A stretch of 64,000 nt of DNA from Gammaproteobacteria bacterium (GTDB taxonomy: Bacteria; Pseudomonadota; Gammaproteobacteria; Burkholderiales; Nitrosomonadaceae). Made by a program: the position numbers and the translations under genes. The notes beneath the pieces are model-generated. The model was given only the letters and a program-made list of their open reading frames with translations. It was not told the origin of the DNA and made no database searches. The stretch lies in contig CP054180.1 in NCBI GenBank assembly GCA_015709635.1, positions 2,852,001-2,916,000 of the forward strand, in the 5' to 3' direction. Of the stretch, positions 1-9,061 are shown one piece after another; positions within the stretch are counted from its first letter, which is position 1; each line of letters begins with the position of its first letter.

Positions 1-1268
1 AGCTGCGCAACCGGGCCGAAGATGGGATAGCACGTGTTTTTAAGAACATCGACCCCAACGCTCTAAACCAATTGCTCTCATTGCTGCGTTATGTTGACGG
101 TGACTATAAAAATCCGCAGACTTTTCAAACACTCAAACAAGCGCTTGACGGCGTTCTGCGGCCAACTTTCTATTTGGCCATCCCACCCGCCTTCTTCGCG
201 GCAGTGATCAAGGATCTTGGTTCCGCCGGTTTGACTGAGCATGCCCGCATCATCGTGGAAAAGCCTTTCGGACGCGATCTGGTCTCGGCGCGCCAGCTCA
301 ATAATGCCGCGCATTTGGTTTTTCCGGAAGCGTCGATTTTCCGCATCGATCATTTTCTTGGTAAGGAAGCCATTGAAAATATCTTGTATTTCCGGTTTGC
401 GAATTCGTTCCTGGAGCCGATCTGGAATCGCAATTATGTGGCAAGTGTGCAGATTACTCTGGCGGAGGATTTTGGCGTAGAAGGCCGGGGCAGTTTCTAC
501 GATCAAGTCGGCTGTCTGCGCGACGTGGTTCAGAACCACCTGTTCCAGATAGTGGCTCTGCTAGCGATGGAGCCTCCTGCCGGACGGGATTTTGAAGCGC
601 AGCGCAGCGAAAAGGCTAAGGTATTTCAGGCCATGCATACACTCAAACCGGAAGATCTGGTAAGAGGCCAGTTTGAAGGCTATCTACAGGAACCTGGTGT
701 TGCTAAAGATTCTGATACAGAAACTTACTGCGCTCTCCGTCTAACCATCGATTCTTGGCGTTGGGCGGGCGTACCGTGGTATCTGCGCTCGGGAAAATGC
801 CTGGCCGAGAGCACTGCGGAGGTTCTCGTGCAGTTCAAGGCACCGCCGCAGAGATTGTTCGAAGATGCCTGGCCAGCGATAGGCCGGGCTAATTATTTGC
901 GGTTTGAGTTATCCCCATGTCCCGCTATCGCTCTGGCGGCACGCGTCAAACGAGTGGGTGAGGAATTTATCGGCGATCAAAAAGAACTTTATCTGCTCAA
1001 CGCCCAGCCGGATGAACAAATGCCTTATGAGCGGCTTTTGGGCGATGCGCTGGCCGGTAACGGCTTGCTTTTTACCCGACAGGATGCGGTAGAGGCTGCG
1101 TGGGCGGTTCTTGACAAAGTTCTGACACAGCATCGGCCAGTTCATCGATATAAACCCGGTAGCTGGGGGCCGCGTGAAGCCGATGAACTTATCAGGATTG
1201 ATGGCGGATGGCACAATCCAAAATTTGATCCTGTAACCAAGAGACATAAATCAGAGCAGGAAATCTGA
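1..1268 (+). CDS. zwf: Glucose-6-phosphate 1-dehydrogenase, 5' end missing
   Basis: Oxidises glucose 6-phosphate to 6-phosphogluconolactone with NADP, the first step of the oxidative pentose phosphate path. The frame is open to the left edge (codons read from base 3), so the N-terminal Rossmann region is outside the window. The family active-site signature RIDHFLGKE is at about nt 342-368, followed by the conserved RFANSFLEPIWNR and GCLRDVVQNHL blocks. The C-terminus is complete and ends PVTKRHKSEQEI. It heads a same-strand set with a glucose kinase-like gene, transketolase and a glucoamylase, which places it in glucose or glycogen breakdown. The family call is very secure; only the start is unknown. 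Confidence 0.96.
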   Translation, partial: LRNRAEDGIARVFKNIDPNALNQLLSLLRYVDGDYKNPQTFQTLKQALDGVLRPTFYLAIPPAFFAAVIKDLGSAGLTEHARIIVEKPFGRDLVSARQLNNAAHLVFPEASIFRIDHFLGKEAIENILYFRFANSFLEPIWNRNYVASVQITLAEDFGVEGRGSFYDQVGCLRDVVQNHLFQIVALLAMEPPAGRDFEAQRSEKAKVFQAMHTLKPEDLVRGQFEGYLQEPGVAKDSDTETYCALRLTIDSWRWAGVPWYLRSGKCLAESTAEVLVQFKAPPQRLFEDAWPAIGRANYLRFELSPCPAIALAARVKRVGEEFIGDQKELYLLNAQPDEQMPYERLLGDALAGNGLLFTRQDAVEAAWAVLDKVLTQHRPVHRYKPGSWGPREADELIRIDGGWHNPKFDPVTKRHKSEQEI

Positions 1269-1406
1269 CATGGCGGCTTTTCCGATGGAATCATTCATGA
1301 TCGGCGCTTACCGGTGGTTTTTTGCAGAGAAATGGAAAGAAGCCGCGCAGTTGCCGTGCGCCGGGACAAACATATCCGGACCATGCGCCAGAGGATGTGA
1401 GCGATT

Positions 1407-2102
1407 ATGAAATCACAGCCTGCGCATACCATTCTTGTCATTGATGTGGGCGGAACACATATCAAAGTATTGGTGAGCGGACACGACAAGCCGTTCAAGA
1501 TAACCTCCGGTCCGGCGCTGACCCCGAAGCAGATGGTCGATAAGGTCAAAGATGCAATACGGGATTGTAAATATGAGCGCGTGTCGATTGGTTATCCAGG
1601 CGTCGTGATTGGTGGACGGCCGGTACATGATCCATTTAATCTTGGACCAGGATGGGTTGGTTTTGATTTCCGGAAATCATTCGGTTGTCCCATAAAAATG
1701 ATCAATGATGCCGCAATGCAGGCGCTCGGTAGCTATGATCACGGACGCATGCTTTTTCTTGGCTTGGGTACAGGGCTTGGATCGGCAATGATAGTGGACG
1801 GGGTGCTCGAGCCCATGGAATTGGCGCACCTGCCCTACAAGCATGGAAAAACATACGAAGAATATCTGGGGCGGCGCGGATTGGAAAAAATGGGCAAGAA
1901 AAAATGGCGTCGGCATGTACTCAAGATTGCCAATCAATTGAAATCCGCTCTGGAAGCGAACTATGTAGTGCTAGGGGGCGGAAATGCCAAAAAGCTCGGA
2001 AAGCTTAAGAAGCTGCCGGCAGATCTGCGTGTGGGCGACAATAATAACGCCTTTATTGGAGGTTTACGCCTGTGGAATACTTCAATGCGCGGGAAGAATT
2101 GA
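1407..2102 (+). CDS. ROK-family sugar kinase, polyphosphate-glucokinase-like
   Basis: A 231-residue sugar kinase of the ROK/ASKHA fold. The N-terminal phosphate-binding motif is VIDVGGTHIKVLVSG, followed by a central GLGTGLGSAMIVDG segment and MELAHL, which resembles the family TELGHL motif. The late block, VVLGGGN then AFIGGLRLW, is typical of polyphosphate/ATP glucokinases (PpgK). It probably makes glucose 6-phosphate for the neighbouring zwf product; whether the donor is polyphosphate or ATP cannot be read from the sequence. It lies 138 bp after zwf. The gap contains only a 45-codon open frame (nt 1270-1407) that I do not recognise. Confidence 0.8.
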   Translation: MKSQPAHTILVIDVGGTHIKVLVSGHDKPFKITSGPALTPKQMVDKVKDAIRDCKYERVSIGYPGVVIGGRPVHDPFNLGPGWVGFDFRKSFGCPIKMINDAAMQALGSYDHGRMLFLGLGTGLGSAMIVDGVLEPMELAHLPYKHGKTYEEYLGRRGLEKMGKKKWRRHVLKIANQLKSALEANYVVLGGGNAKKLGKLKKLPADLRVGDNNNAFIGGLRLWNTSMRGKN

Positions 2103-2104
2103 TA

Positions 2105-2143
2105 CTTAGGGAAGCTCTGAAAAAGGTAGCGAACGACGACCTG
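2105..2143. repeat. End fragment of MITE-like family B
   Basis: About 38 bp (TTAGGGAAGCTCTGAAAAAG and onward, through the GGTAGCGAACGA block) match the inverted complement of the right end of the family B element that finishes at nt 25527. Only one end is present, so this is a decayed or solo end. It lies between the ROK kinase gene and transketolase, just upstream of the tkt ribosome-binding site. Confidence 0.6.
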
Positions 2144-2162
2144 AAAGCTGGGAGATAAACAA

Positions 2163-4220
2163 ATGACCGATGCTGAACTCGATCAATTATCCATCAACAC
2201 TATCCGCACATTATCGATCGACGCTGTGCAAGCGGCCAATTCCGGTCACCCCGGCACGCCGATGGCACTGGCACCCCTCGTATATACGCTATGGAATCGC
2301 GTCATGCAGTTCGATCCGCAGGATCCGATCTGGCCCAACCGAGACCGCTTTGTGCTGTCGAACGGACATGCGTCGATGCTATTGTGGTCGGTGTTGCATC
2401 TGACCGGTACGCGCGCTGTCAATGCGGATTACGAGCGATTGGGGCAGCTTGCGGTGACACTGGAAGATATACGCCGTTTCCGGCAACTGGGCAGCAAAGC
2501 ACCCGGCCACCCGGAATACCACTGGGTATCCGGCGTAGAGACCACCACGGGGCCGCTCGGGCAAGGCATAGCAACCAGCACCGGCATGGCAATTGCCGGA
2601 AAATGGCTTGCAAGCCGCTATAACAAGCCGTCTTTCAACATCTTCGAGTATAGTATCTACGCGCTCTGTGGCGATGGAGATCTGATGGAAGGGGTAGGGT
2701 CAGAAGCAGCTTCGCTGTCTGGCCATCTTGGCCTTGATAATCTTTGCTGGATCTATGACAACAATCACATCACCATTGAAGGCAACACACGGCTGACGTT
2801 CACCGAGGATATCGCGACGCGATTCCTCAGCTATCATTGGAACGTCCTGCGCTTGGGCGATGCCAACGACATCGAACAAATCGATCATGCTCTGGAGGTA
2901 TTCCGCAAAACCAGAGACCGGCCCACACTCATCATTCTCGACAGCCACATCGGTTACGGTTCACCACACCGGCAGGATACCGCCGCAGCTCACGGGGAGC
3001 CGCTCGGCCCGGACGAAGTTCGCTGCACCAAACGCGCCTACGGCTGGCCTGAAGATGCGCAATTCCTGGTGCCGGAAGGGGTATACGAACACTTTGCTAA
3101 CGGCATAGGCATGCGCGGCGCATCGGCACGCCGTACGTGGACAAATCAGTTCGCTGCCTATCGTATCCAGTATCCTGATCTCGCCACTGAAATCGAACAG
3201 ATGCAGCGGCGCGAATTGCCCATGGGGTGGGATCGCAATTTACCGGTGTTTCCCGTGGATCCCAAGGGATTGGCAGGGCGGGAAGTTTCCGGTAAGGTGC
3301 TGAACGTGCTGGCGCAGAACATTCCTTGGCTGCTCGGCGGTTCCGCAGATCTGGGTTCGTCAAACAAAACCTTGTTGACCTATCCAGGTGCGGAAGATAT
3401 TCAGGCTAGCACCCCAGGCGGAAAGAACCTGCACTTTGGCATCCGTGAGCATGCCATGGGCGCGATCGTGAACGGTTTGTCGTTATCCAAGCTGCGGCCT
3501 TACGGCGCCACCTTCTTCATTTTCAGCGATTACGCGCGGCCGGCGATCCGTTTGTCGGCTCTGATGGAATTGCCGGCCATCTTTGTATTGACTCATGATG
3601 CCATGGGCGACGGGGAAGATGGTCCGACGCACCAGCCGGTCGAGCATCTTGCTTCTTTGCGCGCTATTCCCGGTCTGACGCTGTTGCGTCCCGGCGATGC
3701 CAATGAAGTGGTCGAGGCGTACCGTGTCATCATGCAACTGCGTCACCGCCCCGCTGCCTTGGTATTGTCGCGTCAGGCGCTTCCGACACTGGATCGCAGC
3801 AAATATGCGCCAGCTGCCGGTGTGGCTTACGGGGCGTACATCCTCGCCGACGCGCCAGGCGGCAGACCCGAGATTATTCTGATTGCAACCGGCAGTGAGC
3901 TCGGCTTTGCCGTGCAGGCGCATGAAACGCTCAGCAGCGAAGGCATCCGTTCCCGCGTAGTTTCCATGCCGTCATGGGATATCTTTGAACATCAAACTCA
4001 GGAATATCGCGACAGCGTACTCCCTCCTGCCGTGCAGGCGCGGATTTCGGTCGAGCAAGCATCCACGTTCGGCTGGGAGCGCTATGTGGGTACTAGCGGT
4101 CGCATGATCGGCATGCAGACGTTCGGCGCTTCGGCTCCGTTGAAGGAACTGCAAAGAGAATTCGGCTTCGAGCCGGAACGGCTCGTGACCATAGCAAAAG
4201 AAATCCTCGGAAAGAATTAA
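2163..4220 (+). CDS. tkt: Transketolase
   Basis: A thiamine-diphosphate enzyme that moves two-carbon units in the pentose phosphate pathway; it also serves the Calvin cycle where that runs. It is 685 residues, normal for the bacterial family. The N-terminal block includes SGHPGTPMALAPL, the ThDP/metal motif begins GDGDLMEGV at about residue 169 and ends in an NN pair, and the pyrimidine domain contains FGIREHAMGAIVNG and THDAMGDGEDGPTHQP. A GGGAG-type ribosome-binding site lies 9-10 nt before the ATG. It is co-directional with zwf and the ROK kinase. No other Calvin-cycle gene is in the window, so I cannot say which pathway it mainly serves. Confidence 0.97.
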   Translation: MTDAELDQLSINTIRTLSIDAVQAANSGHPGTPMALAPLVYTLWNRVMQFDPQDPIWPNRDRFVLSNGHASMLLWSVLHLTGTRAVNADYERLGQLAVTLEDIRRFRQLGSKAPGHPEYHWVSGVETTTGPLGQGIATSTGMAIAGKWLASRYNKPSFNIFEYSIYALCGDGDLMEGVGSEAASLSGHLGLDNLCWIYDNNHITIEGNTRLTFTEDIATRFLSYHWNVLRLGDANDIEQIDHALEVFRKTRDRPTLIILDSHIGYGSPHRQDTAAAHGEPLGPDEVRCTKRAYGWPEDAQFLVPEGVYEHFANGIGMRGASARRTWTNQFAAYRIQYPDLATEIEQMQRRELPMGWDRNLPVFPVDPKGLAGREVSGKVLNVLAQNIPWLLGGSADLGSSNKTLLTYPGAEDIQASTPGGKNLHFGIREHAMGAIVNGLSLSKLRPYGATFFIFSDYARPAIRLSALMELPAIFVLTHDAMGDGEDGPTHQPVEHLASLRAIPGLTLLRPGDANEVVEAYRVIMQLRHRPAALVLSRQALPTLDRSKYAPAAGVAYGAYILADAPGGRPEIILIATGSELGFAVQAHETLSSEGIRSRVVSMPSWDIFEHQTQEYRDSVLPPAVQARISVEQASTFGWERYVGTSGRMIGMQTFGASAPLKELQREFGFEPERLVTIAKEILGKN

Positions 4221-4347
4221 TACGGTTTAACGATCGCTATTGCGCTTAAAAAATAGTCATTCCAGCGACGTTTACGTCAACTTTCTCTGGAAGGATCTAA
4301 CGATTCTTTTCACTGAACTGTTTTGTACGAATCTTATAAGGAATTCC

Positions 4348-6678
4348 ATGCAAGCACCCCGGGCTACTTTCTCCTATCCAACCTGGGCTCACGCCGGCAA
4401 AGATATGGTCGGCACCAGTCTTGGATCTTCACGTCTGTGGTTTACTGCCGCAGAAGGTATCGTTACCGAAATTTACTACCCCCGTATCGATATTCCTCAA
4501 ATCAAGGACCTCGGTTTCATCATTGCTGATGACCAAGGATTCTGGGTTGAGCTTCGCCGCCTTGGGAATTATCAAATCAGCCTGCCAAAACCGCACATCC
4601 CCGCTGTTGAAATTGTGCATCGGCATTCACGTTTTACCTTTACCCTGCAAATCTGTCCGTTGCAGCGGCGGGATGCGCTCTTGCTGCGCTATAAGCTGGA
4701 AGGTGACGCAAACCTGCGTCCTTATGCGCTGTTAGCAACACGTTTGGGTGGCGACGCGGAAAACAATCTGGCTTCGGTTGGTGAACACAACGGACGCAGA
4801 GTGCTGTGGGCGGAGCAGGGACCTTTTGGTTTGGCGCTCATGGCAAACACGGAAGCAGGTGTCGATGCCTGGAAACGTTGTTCGGCCGGTTGTGTAGCGG
4901 AGAGTGACGGTTGGCAGGATTTCAACCGGCACGGGCGCATGACATGGGAATATGATAGCGCGGGCCCGGGTGCCGTTACCCTGATGGGCGAATTGCCAAG
5001 TCAGGCGACGCTTGCACTCGGCTTCGGGACCACGATGAATGCAGCGGCTACGCTTGCAATGTCCAGCTTGTGCATAGATTTCTCAGCAGCTTGGGATACG
5101 CAATGCCGACTCTGGGAAGAATGGTTCAAAAATTGCCATGTTCCCGATTTACCGTCCGATTTGCAACAACTGCTTGCACTTTCCGGTACCGTTCTGAAAG
5201 TTCATGAGGACCGCACTTATTGTGGCGCCATGGTGGCAAGCCTATCGATACCGTGGGGCACGGATAGCCAAAACCGGGGCGGCTATCATTTGGTGTGGTG
5301 CCGTGATTTGGTGGAAACTGCGGGTGCACTGGTTGCGATGGGTCTGCTCGAGGATGCCCGCGATGTACTGCGTTACCTGATCGCTACGCAGCAAGCGGAT
5401 GGGCATTGGCTGCAAAATCAATGGCTCGGAGGAAATGCTTTCTGGCAAGGAATCCAGCTCGACGAAGCCGCCTTCCCAGTCTTGCTGGCCTCTGCGTTGC
5501 GTGAGCGCGATGCGCTGGGAGGTATTCCATGTCAGGATATGATCAAGCGAGCACTAGGCTTCATCGCACGGGAAGGTCCGGTAACCGGGCAGGATAGGTG
5601 GGAAGAGGATTCCGGTGTGAATACCTTCACACTTGCGGTAGCCATTGCTGCACTTGTTGAAGGCAGCACTTTCCTCGATAGTGAAGCGCGGGAGTTTGCG
5701 TTGTTGTTAGCTGATAACTGGAACGCGCGCCTCGAAGAATGGACATTTGCAACTGCTACAGCGCTCGCTCAGAAGCTTGAGGTCTCGGGATATTACGTGC
5801 GCATAGCTCCGAATGATGTGCTGGTGCACGAAGGCGCTTTGGCCGAGCATGTGCTGATCAAAAACCGTGCACAGAATCCCGATTTGCCAGCCGATGAACA
5901 GGTCGCAACAGATTTTTTGCAATTGGTGCGATATGGATTGCGCCGGGCGGATGATCCATGCATTCTCGATAGCCTGAAAACTATCGATCAACTGCTTAAA
6001 ACCGATACCCCGAGCGGCCCTGTGTGGCACCGATATAATGGCGACGGCTACGGCGAACATCCGGATGGCAGTGCTTTCAATGGCACCGGTTGTGGACGGG
6101 GATGGCCGCTCCTAACTGGAGAGCGGGGTCATTATGCACTCGCAGCAGGGGAGGATCCGCTTCCTTATCTTGAGGCTATGGCAGCCATGACCGGTAACGG
6201 CGGCTTGTTGCCGGAGCAGGTATGGGATAGCGCACCGGTTCCCGCGCGTCATCTGTATCCTGGAAAGCCAAGCGGTTCCGCCATGCCTCTGGTTTGGGCA
6301 CATAGCGAATTTATTAAGCTGTGTTACAGCCGCGCACTCGGTTATCCGTCCGACCGCCCCGCCGCCGCTTGGAATCGCTATCATGGCGTGCGCCCGCAAA
6401 TTTCCCAAAATATCTGGGGACCGCGTTACCGTCCACGCCACATCCGCAGCGGTCATGGATTGACCATTGCACTTAGGGCGCCGGCGCTTGTACATTGGGG
6501 AATTAATTCATGGCAAAACGCTCAAGATCTGAATACCAGGGATACAGGACTTGAGATACACGTGATCGATCTGCCGATCGCCACACTTAAGGCGGGAGAG
6601 ACGGTTCAGTTTACTTTCTACTGGCTGAATCAAAAAAACTGGGAAGATGCAAGATATGAAGTACTTATTACCGATTAA
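4348..6678 (+). CDS. GH15 glucoamylase / glucodextranase-like protein
   Basis: Glucan 1,4-alpha-glucosidase family protein, 776 residues from this start. An N-terminal beta-rich domain (about residues 1-260) precedes the alpha/alpha-barrel GH15 domain. Catalytic-type motifs are visible: WCRDLVETAGALV, a WEED segment with Glu419/Glu420 where the general acid is expected, and LLPEQVWD with Glu623 as the likely base. I chose the ATG at 4348 because AAGGAATTCC precedes it and homology begins there; the frame is open upstream to 4240 but that part looks non-coding. There is no signal peptide, so it should act in the cytoplasm, most likely on glycogen or maltodextrins. This suits its place after zwf and tkt. 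Confidence 0.88.
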   Translation: MQAPRATFSYPTWAHAGKDMVGTSLGSSRLWFTAAEGIVTEIYYPRIDIPQIKDLGFIIADDQGFWVELRRLGNYQISLPKPHIPAVEIVHRHSRFTFTLQICPLQRRDALLLRYKLEGDANLRPYALLATRLGGDAENNLASVGEHNGRRVLWAEQGPFGLALMANTEAGVDAWKRCSAGCVAESDGWQDFNRHGRMTWEYDSAGPGAVTLMGELPSQATLALGFGTTMNAAATLAMSSLCIDFSAAWDTQCRLWEEWFKNCHVPDLPSDLQQLLALSGTVLKVHEDRTYCGAMVASLSIPWGTDSQNRGGYHLVWCRDLVETAGALVAMGLLEDARDVLRYLIATQQADGHWLQNQWLGGNAFWQGIQLDEAAFPVLLASALRERDALGGIPCQDMIKRALGFIAREGPVTGQDRWEEDSGVNTFTLAVAIAALVEGSTFLDSEAREFALLLADNWNARLEEWTFATATALAQKLEVSGYYVRIAPNDVLVHEGALAEHVLIKNRAQNPDLPADEQVATDFLQLVRYGLRRADDPCILDSLKTIDQLLKTDTPSGPVWHRYNGDGYGEHPDGSAFNGTGCGRGWPLLTGERGHYALAAGEDPLPYLEAMAAMTGNGGLLPEQVWDSAPVPARHLYPGKPSGSAMPLVWAHSEFIKLCYSRALGYPSDRPAAAWNRYHGVRPQISQNIWGPRYRPRHIRSGHGLTIALRAPALVHWGINSWQNAQDLNTRDTGLEIHVIDLPIATLKAGETVQFTFYWLNQKNWEDARYEVLITD

Positions 6679-6840
6679 ATACACAGAATTAGAATGTCAT
6701 CGATTGTCCAGATCGGACTACAATAGTTTGATATTTTTGTACTCCTTAGTCATTCTCGTTTTTAAAAGGCTATCTGCTTCGTTGGCAGGCTCTGAGAATG
6801 TAGATAGGTGAATTTTGACAGATCGGCTACTGACCGGAGC

Positions 6841-7956
6841 TTAGTTTCTACAGATTTCATCATCAACAGGCGGTGCCGCACTACCAGCCTGAGCGGCAAG
6901 GCTCTTGGTCAGATTCATCAGCATTTCCGCATCTTCCAGTCCGTCGATAAAGCGCTGCGGAATCCCGGACAACCCCACCTGCGCACCGGCCAGCGCTCCG
7001 GTAAGAATGGCGCGCGCCAGGTTTTGCCCGCCGCCGTTGACGGCGTGCAACACCGCGGACTCAAAATCGTTGCGGAAGCGGGCAGCGAGATAGTAGGCAG
7101 CGGGAAGCTGATGATAGATGGCGCAGGGCATGCCGTACACAAGGGATACTTTCCATGCCGGTTCGATACGGATATCTGTATCTGCAACCGCCTGCGCCAT
7201 GTAAGACGGAGTCAGCAGCGCATCCGGCGAGGCAAATCGTCCGGCGCGCGGCGGATCGGGGTCGCCCGGACGCGGCGGTTGCAAATCATCGAAGGTGACG
7301 GCATGAAACGGCAGTTTTCCGCTCTTCACCAGTTCCATCAATTTCCCGGACAGCGCCGCATCCAGCGCATGCCCTTGCACCAGCATGCTCAATACGGCGG
7401 CATAGGCCACCGTCATGGAAATCACCGTATCGTCGATTTGCGTCAGGCGGGTATTGTTCGCCACTGCGATAGCGAGTTCCGCCGGCTGGAATGCATAACG
7501 GACGGCGATGGCCAGTGTGCGTTCGATCGCTTCTGTGGTATCCGCATGCCCTCCGGTTTTACCCCACGGCAATTTCTGTTCCACCCGGCAGCGCCAGGCG
7601 TGACGAATCGATTGGCTGGTGTAGCCGCCCGGCCCGTTCATGGGTGTGCCATCGAGTAACGGAAACAGTTCTTCGTCCAAGCGACGGCAGAAATCGGCTT
7701 CGTCGTAGCGGCCGTTTTCAACGAGGGAGCGCAGCATCAGCATCAGGATAATACCTGCCTGCGAGAGCTGTCCGGCCTTGCGCCCGCTATGGTAGCGTCC
7801 CGGCTTCGGATCGGTGTAGGTAGTAATCCATGCGCCGTAATCGCGCCGCAGTTCGGCGAGGTTGTAATACCAGTGAGGACCAAGCGCCAAAGCATCGCCG
7901 ATAAAAGCGCCCATGATGGCGCCAGCGGCGCGTTCTTGAATGATCGTGTGTGACAT
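6841..7956 (-). CDS. ADP-ribosylglycohydrolase family protein (DraG-like)
   Basis: A 371-residue protein of the ADP-ribosylglycohydrolase fold. Evidence is the N-terminal GAIMGAFIGDALALGPHW block, which carries the first metal-binding acidic residues, and the later TQIDDTVISM segment, which matches the second metal-site region. Members remove ADP-ribose from proteins or small molecules; the target here is unknown, and no dinitrogenase-type partner is nearby. The ATG at 7956 is chosen because AGGAGG lies just upstream; a TTG 21 bp earlier would place that Shine-Dalgarno inside the gene. It stands alone, with a MITE-like element between it and folE2. Confidence 0.85.
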   Translation of the reverse strand: MSHTIIQERAAGAIMGAFIGDALALGPHWYYNLAELRRDYGAWITTYTDPKPGRYHSGRKAGQLSQAGIILMLMLRSLVENGRYDEADFCRRLDEELFPLLDGTPMNGPGGYTSQSIRHAWRCRVEQKLPWGKTGGHADTTEAIERTLAIAVRYAFQPAELAIAVANNTRLTQIDDTVISMTVAYAAVLSMLVQGHALDAALSGKLMELVKSGKLPFHAVTFDDLQPPRPGDPDPPRAGRFASPDALLTPSYMAQAVADTDIRIEPAWKVSLVYGMPCAIYHQLPAAYYLAARFRNDFESAVLHAVNGGGQNLARAILTGALAGAQVGLSGIPQRFIDGLEDAEMLMNLTKSLAAQAGSAAPPVDDEICRN

Positions 7957-8010
7957 GACGCCTCCTGAGTTAATCAACTGTTATAGTCAGGATGTTGCCG
8001 GAAGTGCGCT

Positions 8011-8114
8011 TAAGGAAGCTCTGCAAAACTACTGTGCTCGTTCAAGCTGCGTTGAAATCAGGCTCAAAATGCTCATTTACTCAATGTAAATTGCGCTTTT
8101 TTACAGCTTCCTTA
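8011..8114. mobile_element. MITE-like family B element, short copy
   Basis: A 104-bp element with near-perfect inverted ends: TAAGGAAGCTCTG at the left and ACAGCTTCCTTA at the right. Its interior (ATCAGGCTCAAAATG, then GTAAATTGCGCTTTTTT) matches the interior of the family B copy at 25233-25527. It has no coding capacity. The outer TA pairs suggest TA-target insertion. It separates folE2 from the ADP-ribosylglycohydrolase gene and could act as a transcript hairpin. Confidence 0.7.
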
Positions 8115-8159
8115 CATTGTTTTCCCGGTTACCGGTAAGAAAATTTCAAAAACGGCGCT

Positions 8160-8981
8160 TTACTCCAGCGATATTCCCGAGGATCGGGTTTTGTCATTTT
8201 TTATCAGCGCGTAAGCCGAATGGTTATGGATCGATTCGAAGTTTTCCGATTCGACCACGTAGGCGTCGATGCGGTCATCGTGATTGAGCGTCTCGGCGAT
8301 GTCTCTGACGATGTCCTCGACAAATTTGGGGTTGTCGTAGGCGCGCTCGGTAACATACTTTTCGTCGGGTCGCTTGAGCAAACCGTAAAGCTCGCAGGAA
8401 GCATTCGTCTCGGCAATCCGGATAACATCCTCGATCCAGACAAAACTGTTGGTGCGCACGGAAATCGTCACATGCGAACGTTGGTTATGCGCGCCGTAAT
8501 CGGAAATTTTCTTCGAGCAAGGACACAGGCTGGTAACCGGAACGACGACTTTCATCGTAAACAGATATTCGTTATTTTTGATCTCGCCGACGAACGTCAC
8601 CTCATAGTCCAGCAGACTTTTAACTTGGGAGACTGGCGCGGATTTATTGATGAAATAAGGAAAGGTCATTTCGATATGACCGGAATCCGTTTCCAGCTTC
8701 TGGATCATTTCCCGCAAAATAATCTGAAACGACTCGACGGAAATTTCGCGTTCATGGCTGTTGAGGATTTCCACGAAACGCGACATGTGCGTGCCTTTGA
8801 AGTTATGCGGCAAATTCACATACATGTTAAAAACCGCGATGGTGTGCTGCACGCCGTCGCTTTTGTCCGCCACAACCACCGGATGGCGTATCGCTTTGAT
8901 TCCCACCCGGTCGATGGCAATACGCCGCGTATCGAGTGAGCTTTGCACATCGGCAATCGGTAAATCTACCTGTTTATTCAC
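8160..8981 (-). CDS. folE2: GTP cyclohydrolase FolE2 (type IB)
   Basis: Converts GTP to dihydroneopterin triphosphate, the entry step to folate and tetrahydropterins. This is the zinc-independent alternative to FolE. It is 273 residues with family blocks RVGIKAIRHPVVV near the N-terminus, HMSRFVEIL, and the metal/active-site segment SLCPCSKKISDYGAHNQRSH. The start is GTG, supported by AGGAG 5-6 nt upstream. It follows dxs on the same strand after about 80 bp. FolE2 genes are often controlled by zinc limitation, but I see no clear Zur operator here. Confidence 0.95.
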   Translation of the reverse strand: MNKQVDLPIADVQSSLDTRRIAIDRVGIKAIRHPVVVADKSDGVQHTIAVFNMYVNLPHNFKGTHMSRFVEILNSHEREISVESFQIILREMIQKLETDSGHIEMTFPYFINKSAPVSQVKSLLDYEVTFVGEIKNNEYLFTMKVVVPVTSLCPCSKKISDYGAHNQRSHVTISVRTNSFVWIEDVIRIAETNASCELYGLLKRPDEKYVTERAYDNPKFVEDIVRDIAETLNHDDRIDAYVVESENFESIHNHSAYALIKNDKTRSSGISLE

Positions 8982-9061
8982 GTTTATCTCCTGTGCGATG
9001 AGGAATCCGTTGCTGGCAACTTCGAATCAAATGATAGATAGATCAATTAACTCCGGAAAAG

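Noticed and set aside
1270..1407. 45-codon frame between zwf and the ROK kinase
   Set aside because: No recognisable similarity and no clear ribosome-binding site; could be chance.
4240..4347. N-terminal extension of the glucoamylase
   Set aside because: No family similarity, and a good ribosome-binding site precedes ATG 4348.
6808..7659. Long plus-strand frame of 283 codons
   Set aside because: It is a shadow of the ADP-ribosylglycohydrolase gene on the minus strand; its translation is Arg/His-rich with no domain.
9015..9060. Possible tRNA (TTCGAATC-like string)
   Set aside because: No cloverleaf, acceptor stem or anticodon arm can be drawn around it.
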